64,000 bases of DNA, taken from contig JAWNGF010000001.1 of NCBI GenBank assembly GCA_037039685.1, positions 310,001 through 374,000 of the forward strand, read 5' to 3'. The notes beneath the pieces are model-generated. The model was not told the origin of the DNA. It made no database searches and saw only the letters and a list, made by a program, of their open reading frames with translations. The DNA comes from Ceratobasidium sp. AG-K (lineage: Eukaryota > Basidiomycota > Agaricomycetes > Cantharellales > Ceratobasidiaceae). The translations under genes and the position numbers were made by a program. Shown here piece by piece: positions 56,830-64,000 of the stretch; the stretch's first letter is position 1; each line of letters begins with the position of its first letter.

Positions 56830-59800
56830 ATGGCTCCCACCTCGCGACGCAACTCGGAATCTTTCCAGACCATCGATACCGCTGCTATCGGCAAGCCGCC
56901 TGAGAAGCAGGCGCGCAAGCACAAGCGATCGGCCACTGGTGCGCGCATATATGCTATATACATATATATGGTATTCATGTTTATATCTAGGATATATCCC
57001 CACCGCTGAGGGCGGCAAGGAGGTATGGCCGCGCGGCGACGAGAAGACTTGGAAGGCTGGTATTCGGGGTGTCGATTCGACTAGAGAGGAGATTACAAGC
57101 CACATCGTGAACCACGTCCAGACGACTATCGCTCGTCAGGCATACAACCTTGATGATGTACGTTACCCTGATCTACGAGTGATCTATGCTAATATCAAAT
57201 CGACTTTCAGCAAGGCGCGTACCAGGCTGTCGCGTATGCCGTCCGAGACGACCTCATCGTGAACGTGCGTGTTGTTTGACCAGATCAAGATCGAGATCTG
57301 AGCTGAGCTGACGCGTCCCACAGTGGAATGAAACCCAAATGAACTTTACCCGAAAGGGCCCGAAGCGCGCATATTACCTCTCCCTCGAATGGCTCATGGG
57401 ACGTACACTTGATAACGCGTTGCTCAATTTGGGTCTCAAAGACAAGTACCGTGATGGCGTCAATAAGCTCGGATTCGTGAGTGCCGACCCCGCACCCTAC
57501 CCCACACCGAATCTGATCGCTCCTTTCCTCCCACGTGATGTGATTTACGATAGAACTTGGAAGATCTCTTCGAGCATGAACGCGACGCTGGTCTCGGAAA
57601 TGGCGGTCTTGGCCGCCTCGCCGCTTGCTACGTCGATTCGTCCGCCTCTCAAGAGCTGCCCTTCTGGGGTTACGGCCTCCGTTACCACTATGGTATCTTC
57701 CAGCAGTTGATTGCCGCCGATGGATCCCAGCTCGAAGCGTAAGTTTTATTTCCGATGCACTTTACAAGCCTTCCCGTCTATCCATCATCTATCTTCATCC
57801 GTTTATGGACTAACACTGCTTTTCTCAAAGTCCTGACCCATGGCTCAACCACGCCAATGCCTGGGAAATCCCCCGTTATGACGTGACCGTCGATGTTCGG
57901 TTCTATGGTCAGGCTGAGCGCATCGGAAACACTGGACGCGCAACTTGGAGCGGTGGACAGGAAGTCGTTGCTGTCGCGTATGACGTTCCGATTCCAGGAT
58001 ATTCGACCAAGAACACCAACAGTACGTTACTCATTTTACGTAGATTCGTATTTGCGACCAATCATTGATCGTAGATCTGCGTCTTTGGGATGCTCGCGGA
58101 AAGTCTGGATTCGATCTTCAATCCTTCAACGCTGGCGACTACGAAAAGTCCGTCGAGTCGTCCAACTCTGCCGAGAACATTACTCGTGTCTTGTACCCGA
58201 ACGATAATCACATGGTCGGAAAAGAGTTGCGCTTGAAGCAGCAATATTTCTGGTGTGGTATGTGAGATCCCGTTAGCCTGTCGGCGTATCTTTCTCACAT
58301 TTTCTGTAGCTGCCTCGTTGTCCGATATCCTACGTCGTTTCAAAAACTTGGACAAGCCTATTAATGAATTCCCAGACTTTGTTGCAATCCAGCTTAACGA
58401 TGTGAGCACTTGCCTGCCTTGGTTGGGTTCACATTACTGAGATTAGGTTTAGACACATCCCACGCTTGCTATCCCTGAGTTGATGCGCATTCTCATTGAC
58501 GAGGAGGAGATTACATTTGAACAGGCATGGGACATCACGACCCGGACTTTTGGATATACCAACCATACCGTCCTGCCGGAAGCTCTCGAGGTACAGGATT
58601 GTGTTCATCAGAGCGATATGTTATGCTGACTACTCCTTGGTAGAAATGGCCCGTTCCACTTTTGCAACACTTGCTCCCACGTCACATGCAGATCATCTTT
58701 GACCTTGTAAGCCCTTTCACTGACCCTTAAGATTTACAGACTTATATCCCCCTTTATAGAACTTCCGGTTCCTCAAGCAAGTCGAGAAGAAGTTCCCAGG
58801 AGACCGTGAGAAGATCGAGAGGTTGTCGCTGATCCAAGGTCGGTGTTTTCCCCACTTTATCCATATTAGGTTACAAATGCGAGTAAAACAGAGGGGTACC
58901 CCCAGTATGTCCGCATGGCCAATCTGGCTGTCATCGGTTCGCGCAAGGTGAACGGTGTCGCCGAGCTCCACTCTGAACTCGTCCGCACTACAATTTTGAA
59001 GGACTTTGTCGACTTCTATGGCGCTGAAAAGGTGCGTTGGCTCTCACAGCCCCCGCTTACTAAACACTTATCTGGGACCCTTAGTTTGGCAACGTTACCA
59101 ATGGTATCACTCCTCGTCGCTGGCTGGACCAGTGTAATCCCGCACTAAGCAATCTCATTACTGAGACCCTCGGCGGCGACAAGTCTGCGTGGCTCAAAGA
59201 TCTCTACAAGCTTAAGGGTCTGCTTAAGCATGCCGATGATCCAGCGTTCCAAGCCAAGTGGATGGCTGCCAAGCAGAAGAATAAGGAGCGTCTGGCTCAC
59301 TACGCACGCGAGACTTTGGGCGTAGAGGTCGACACCAAGAGCTTGTTCGATGTTCAGATTAAGGTATGTTCTGCTCGTGTTGTTATTGTACTAATTCTGA
59401 TACGCCACGGCGAATAGCGTATCCATGAGTACAAGCGTCAAACCCTGAACATCTTTGGGGTGGTTTACCGGTACTTGAGGCTCAAGTCGATGACTCCCGA
59501 GGAGCGAAAGAAGCAGCAGGCTAGGACTAGCATCTTTGGTGGCAAGGCTGCTCCCGGATACTACATGGCCAAGCTCGTGAGTTAAAATCTTGGCCTTCGA
59601 TTACCTGGTGTGCTCACTGTACGCTTAGACAATCCGTTTGATCGTCAATGTTGCCAAGGTCATCAACTCGGATCCAGACATGAAGGGATTGTTAACTGTT
59701 ATCTTCTGCCCTGATTACTGTATGTCGCTTCTGGGGGTTGGAAGAGCAATCAGTTAACCTTGGACTCAGCCGTCTCGCTCGCCGAGATTTTGATCCCTGC

Positions 59801-60782
59801 CGCCGACATTTCTGAACATATTTCGACTGCGGGTACTGAGGCTGCTGGAACTTCCAACATGAAGTTCTGTAAGTGGGTTTGTTATATGTCCTTGTTAAGT
59901 AAGTAATATCTCCGTTGCTCATCAGGTTTGAACGGCGGTCTGCTCCTCGGAACCGTCGACGGCGCGAACATTGAAATCGCCGAGGAGGCTGGCGAGGAAA
60001 AGTAAGTCGATTTTTTGACCAGCGGTACCGGTTATTAACATTCGGTTCTAGTGGTACGTTGACAAAGTTTGAATTATAAAGGGGGTTTTATTTATTTTTA
60101 TACTGATTCCTTCGCGCTTGTTTTTGTATCGCAGTGTAAGTCCAACCACCTCTGGGTTGCATCACGGTCCACTGACAATATTTCGTATTTAGCTTCTTCT
60201 TTGGTCACTTGACGCCCGCTGTTGAGGACCTCCGCTACCAGCACGCCTACCATCCCGTCCCCGTCGAGGAGAAGTCTCCTGCTTTGGCCTCGGTCTTGGA
60301 CGAGATTTCGGCCGGTACGTTCCGTGTCTAATGTTTAGATTTTATACTTACGTTTCGTAACCCCAGGTCGCTTCGGTGATGGCGAAGTCTACGAACCTCT
60401 CTTGAACACCATCCGCCAGAGCGACTACTACCTTATCACTGTAAGTTGTTATAATTCAGCTACGATCCTCGTAACTAATACGTACCACGCTTGTAGGAGG
60501 ACTTTGATTCTTGTTAGTACTCGTTTACTTGTGAAATGGCGGTATATGCTAACGGTTTTTTGTAGACATCGCCTGCCAGAATATCGTTGACGAGGCATTC
60601 AAGGACAAGGCTGCTTGGGCCAAGAAGTCGATCACGACTGTTGCCAAGGTATGACTTTTGCCTGATTCCCACTTGGGTGGTACTAATTCGGAGGTATATA
60701 GATGGGCAAGTTCAGCTCCGACCGTGCCATCTTGGACTATGCTGAGTCGTACTGGAACGTCGAGCCGGTCAAGTGCCCGTGA
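56830..60782 (+). CDS. GPH1: Glycogen phosphorylase
   Basis: GT35 glycogen phosphorylase, releasing glucose-1-phosphate from cytosolic glycogen; requires pyridoxal phosphate. About 870 residues after removing some twenty introns. Seen in order: N-terminal [12 protein letters not shown] (basic/Ser-rich, reminiscent of the regulated N-terminus), [110 protein letters not shown], and the PLP-site region [18 protein letters not shown] followed by [10 protein letters not shown]. The lysine of SNMKF is the expected PLP Lys. Ends VEPVKCP. Three tiny exons: 2 nt (60052-60053), 1 nt (60135), and 16 nt (60497-60512). The symbol is by analogy with yeast. Confidence 0.95.
60052..60135 (+). other. 2-nt and 1-nt microexons in glycogen phosphorylase
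   Basis: Upstream exon ends GAG GAA AA (60001). Then GTAAGT...TTCTAG | TG (60052-60053) | GTACGT...TCGCAG | T (60135) | GTAAGT...TTTAG | CTTCTTC (from 60193). Joined: GAA AAT GTC TTC TTC TTT GGT, giving ENVFFFG. A single 191-bp intron would also stay in frame but give ENFFFG, one residue short of the conserved spacing. Confidence 0.72.
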
Positions 60783-62430
60783 ACGAGCAATAAATGTTAT
60801 GTGGGCCTGGGGAAAACAGAAAACAACGAGATTGTATACTAGTGTATCCGCTGTCAAATGATGTGAATACAATAAACTGACGAATGATGTGAGATAATCG
60901 GGTGTATGCGCGACTCAACTCGATAATGCCAGTATGGGACCATCTGAAGACTAAATTCCCACCGCTAAGCCATGATGCCTTGGTAATTCTGCAGAGAGCG
61001 TGACTTAATAAAAATTGCGCTCTTTGGGGCTCAGGCAGCATTGACAAAGCGAGTTGTCATTTATGCAATCCAAGAAAGATTGAGTATTTAGCAAGATTTG
61101 TGCATTTTTAGGGTGCATTTATCGTAGAGTACCACCTCATGTGAGCGAATTGACGATCCCAGAGCTCGATGTGGACGAATGGCCATCATCTGTGTTACCT
61201 ATCATATAATCGGTTCCCGGATCCTCGTCACTATTCCATGAATCCCTTTCGTAGCCTGCGTAATATCTGTACGATAAGGCAAGCTCTGTATGCGCATTCC
61301 CAGCTGCTGCAGGCTCGTTCATGTTCTCTACAACGCATATGGATGGCAATCCATATTTGATACCGTAGCGAGATTATGGAGCTACTTGTCCTGCGGATAA
61401 AAATAAAATACCAACCCCGTATGACCCCTTCAGCCTCAAATTACTGGGAAGTCTCGAAAACACCCACATAACGTTGAGCCATGAAATAGTACATGCTATA
61501 GCATGGCTCCTACGTCAGGCCACGAGCAAGGGATACCACGTGTCAAGACTAAGCTCCCCTCTGATTTTCTACGGAATCATCTAGGAGTGCTTGGTTTTGC
61601 ATGCCACTATGAGCTCAATCTTCCAGACGAGGACAGGCCTGCAGGAACGCAGGCAGGCATCCCTCCATACTGTCCACTCCCAGACAAAGTTGCGTTGCAA
61701 CCATGTCTTCGGACGCAACATCCGAGATACGTAGGCCTGGCGTTAGTCTTGAAAAATCAAACAGCTCGTCTTGTTCCTAAAGCCCGTGTGAATACCTAGC
61801 TAGGAAAGGGAAGAGTTTAAAATAGCCACTTGCATAATCATCGAGCCATGCGTGCAATAAAAGTTCCTCAAGCATTGGCGCATATTTCTCCCCTATCTCA
61901 TTACTTGGGAAAGCCGGATCCTTGATATTGCCAAGATTTCTTGCGCATATATGCATCTATAGAACTACATAGCTTCCTCTCTCAAAGCTGTATCTAGCCC
62001 AAGTAAAAGGCTACATGACAAATTTGATCAGTGCCTCACAAAATTGCTAACAAATGCGACCATTTTGATTTGGTCACTTCTCATTCATTTTCTACCCATT
62101 TGCGATGCCCTTAGGCTTTTTGGATAGCGCGTATGTTGTAGTGTCATTAGCTGGATTATTTACATTTTTACAACCTCGTTTTGGGTCTCCATTCTGCGGG
62201 CTGTGTAAAACACCTGTTTCTGCGAACAATTTTGTGAGGAACTGTAGACTATAACATACGCATGCATTCGGTCGTCCACAAGAAATTATGAAACTTTTTG
62301 AATGCACAAAGCCTGTCAAAGTTTCATAGCCTCAGAATTGGATGTAGCTCGGGAACACTCTAAAATCACACTCTGAGAAATCCTCGACAAGTATTACGTT
62401 AGGTTTTCTCAGACAAACAAACAATATTGA
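60783..62430. other. Intergenic region with weak open frames
   Basis: 1.65 kb. A minus-strand frame 61137-61349 (ending SSSGIVNSLT) and a plus-strand frame 61503-61799 look gene-like in composition, but neither joins to neighbours with proper splice sites nor shows a family motif. Left unassigned. Confidence 0.3.
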
Positions 62431-62907
62431 TCACCCGCCACTATCATACTCGAAATCGTCTGGAGACTCAACAATTGACCAATGTACCGAGCGCAGTCCG
62501 GGGCAATTGGTCTGGAGTGCAGAAAACAAGTCAGGATTGTGAGGCACAAATATCAAATCCCAGTGCCAGCGTTCGAGGTGTCTCAGCTTCGACACAAACA
62601 CGACAAAATGTCCAAGGTCACCCCCCTTAATAAAGTCGTTCTCATAACCCTTGCATTTTATGTAGCTACCATCTACGGGCAAGGCAAGTGAGGAAGGTTT
62701 GTTTGTGTCAGACGTAGTACGCTCAGCGAAGTTCTGTAAATCGCGAGCAAGCATCGAGAAAACTGTGCGATGAAGATATGGGAAAGTGCAGGGCCGTGTA
62801 TCCCAGGAAACCAGACCGAATTGCGCAAGGTCGTGCAGGGGAAGGCCGGTCAAAATACCCGACGCCATCGTCTTATGAGCAAGAATACGACTAAATTGAG
62901 AGGACAT
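62431..62907 (-). pseudogene. F-box-like N-terminal fragment
   Basis: Resembles the start of the F-box/LRR-type proteins common in Agaricomycetes: ILTGLPLHDLAQFGLVSWD (F-box-like helices), PYLHRTVFSMLARDLQNFAE, then LRHLERWHWDLIFVPHN and LRSVHWSIVE (LRR-like strands). It stops after about 158 residues with a run of acidic residues, whereas complete family members are usually several hundred residues longer. No downstream exon could be joined. It is either a truncated copy or a short gene. Confidence 0.45.
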
Positions 62908-63202
62908 ATTCAGCCACTTTTGGAACTATTCAGGTTAAGAGGATGCAGTAGGTAGATGGGAAGATCCGTTGGGCGGAGAGACCCTGGTGGGTGCCGTTCA
63001 AGGTGCGAGGGATTCATTTAGTTTGTACCAGTACATCATCGCGGCTCTGTCACGTGTTCGGATTGTCACGGTTCATCGAGCAAAATGGATCAAATAACAC
63101 ATGTACAAGCCTCGCATTGGCTTGTAGTTCTGAATTAACACGACAGCACCCCCAATAGACACTCTATATACTGTCCAACTACACAACCAGAATCGCTACA
63201 TA
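62908..63202. other. Intergenic between F-box-like sequences
   Basis: 295 bp. Likely the promoter of the minus-strand fragment and the 3' end of the next gene; nothing else is visible. Confidence 0.4.
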
Positions 63203-64000
63203 TCATTCGTCGCCCGCTATTTCAGGCCATGAGCATGGAATAGCCCTTGTAACAACTGGATCCCCCCCAGAACCCCTGTTAATATTCCAAGACTCCGTGG
63301 TATCATAGGCGGTTATAAGATTAAGCCTCTCAAGTCGGGGGCAGACCATTAGAAACGTAGGAATGCATTCCAAGAAGTTGGAAGCCCCCAGACGGAGCTG
63401 TACTGCAGACAGCTCCCTGTTATCGATGCCCAAAATTCGCAGACCCGGTGCCCGTTCCAACACATCAAACAACCGGCCTTTATCCTAAGCGTGGAATGAA
63501 GATTCGACCACTAAGGATAACATAATAACTCACAAGTTCTGATAGCCAGGTGTGCAACGCGAGCTCTTCGAGCGCTGGCATAGCGTCCAATATTCTGTTA
63601 AGCAGATCCACAGAAATGTCGCAATACTGATTAGACGAGTCTCCGTGGATAACTAGTTGACGTAATTTTGGTAATGGTGCTATTGCTTGACTGACGAGAC
63701 CCAGATCCGGTTCATAAATTTCTCGGTCATTATAAAGTACCACAAGCCTCTGCAACTGGTTCGACAATCTTGATGATAGGATCGGCCCACAAATAAATGG
63801 CGTCGCCTCAATGTGTATGAGTGAGGGAAACAGCTGAGCCAGGTGTTCAGAGTCGGCAGGCTGAGGGTATGGAGGCCCATCGACGCATCCGATTCCTACG
63901 GTGCGGAAACCGGGATGACGTACAAAGGATGTGCGGAGAGGATGGGAATTGGGTTGATTGAAGAAGCCGTACCAGTCGGGGTCCACGGGGCCATGGATGC
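63203..64000 (-). CDS. LRR-like C-terminal part of an F-box-type protein, partial
   Basis: Open at the window edge: the frame continues through PVDPDWYGFFNQPNSHP beyond position 64000, so the start and any F-box are outside. An intron (GTGAGTTATT...CACGCTTAG, about 63483-63533) joins LALHTWLSEL to DKGRLFDVLERAPGLRIL. Leucine-rich, repeat-like strands recur (LPKLRQLVIHGD, MPALEELALHTW, APGLRILGIDN, CPRLERLNLI), as expected for the substrate-binding part of F-box/LRR proteins. Ends WPEIAGDE at 63203. Confidence 0.6.

Noticed and set aside
60002..60192. One ordinary 191-bp intron in glycogen phosphorylase instead of two microexons
   Set aside because: It stays in frame, but gives EENFFFG, one residue shorter than the strongly conserved spacing (four residues between Asn and Gly). 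The 2-nt plus 1-nt solution restores it with good splice sites, so it is preferred, with only moderate confidence.
61137..61799. Possible genes downstream of glycogen phosphorylase
   Set aside because: Frames of 70-98 codons lack recognisable domains and cannot be extended with splice sites; noted only as weak.

Overview
The window looks like nuclear DNA of a filamentous basidiomycete (Agaricomycetes). Intron density, paralogue content and transposon families suggest the Ceratobasidiaceae / Rhizoctonia group, but that placement is inference. Genes are cut by many 50-80 bp GT-AG introns with TAG/CAG acceptors and CTRAY-like branch sites, and a few introns start with GC. All exon structures below were read by eye from splice signals, frame continuity and family motifs.

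Layout. (1) 0.7-12.1 kb: two close copies of a classical short-chain dehydrogenase/reductase (SDR) gene, with similar promoters, flank a block holding a Plavaka-type transposase gene (minus) and a divergent gene resembling DUF6698 (plus). (2) 13.2-45.3 kb: a cluster of six caspase-fold (C14, metacaspase-like) genes. Four are young same-strand paralogues (MC1-MC4) sharing a split leader and upstream sequence. MC5 (+) and MC6 (-) are older, divergent and convergently arranged. Between MC3 and MC4 sits an 8.0-kb PIF/Harbinger-like DNA transposon with terminal inverted repeats of about 395 bp and a 3-bp AGT duplication. It landed exactly in the MC3 stop codon and rebuilt a stop from its own first bases. 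(3) 45.5-64 kb: a NAT/NCS2 xanthine-uric acid type permease (-), a small unrecognised gene (-), magnesium-dependent phosphatase-1 (-), a tyrosine-kinase-like (TKL) protein kinase (+), glycogen phosphorylase (+), and two F-box/LRR-like sequences (-), the last running off the window.

The most unusual signal is splicing architecture. The TKL kinase gene appears to carry a run of about 15 consecutive exons of exactly one codon each (one is three codons), every one flanked by phase-0 introns of typically 55-80 bp, joining a normal first exon to the rest of the gene. Two nearby housekeeping genes independently need extreme microexons to encode conserved residues: 6 nt in the NAT signature of the permease, and 2 nt followed by 1 nt in glycogen phosphorylase.

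Functionally the window mixes housekeeping genes with a rapidly duplicating, transposon-rich accessory block. The caspase-like paralogues all keep the His and Cys dyad and share a C-terminal beta-rich region, so they may be active proteases of a related cell-death or self/non-self type function; that role is inference.
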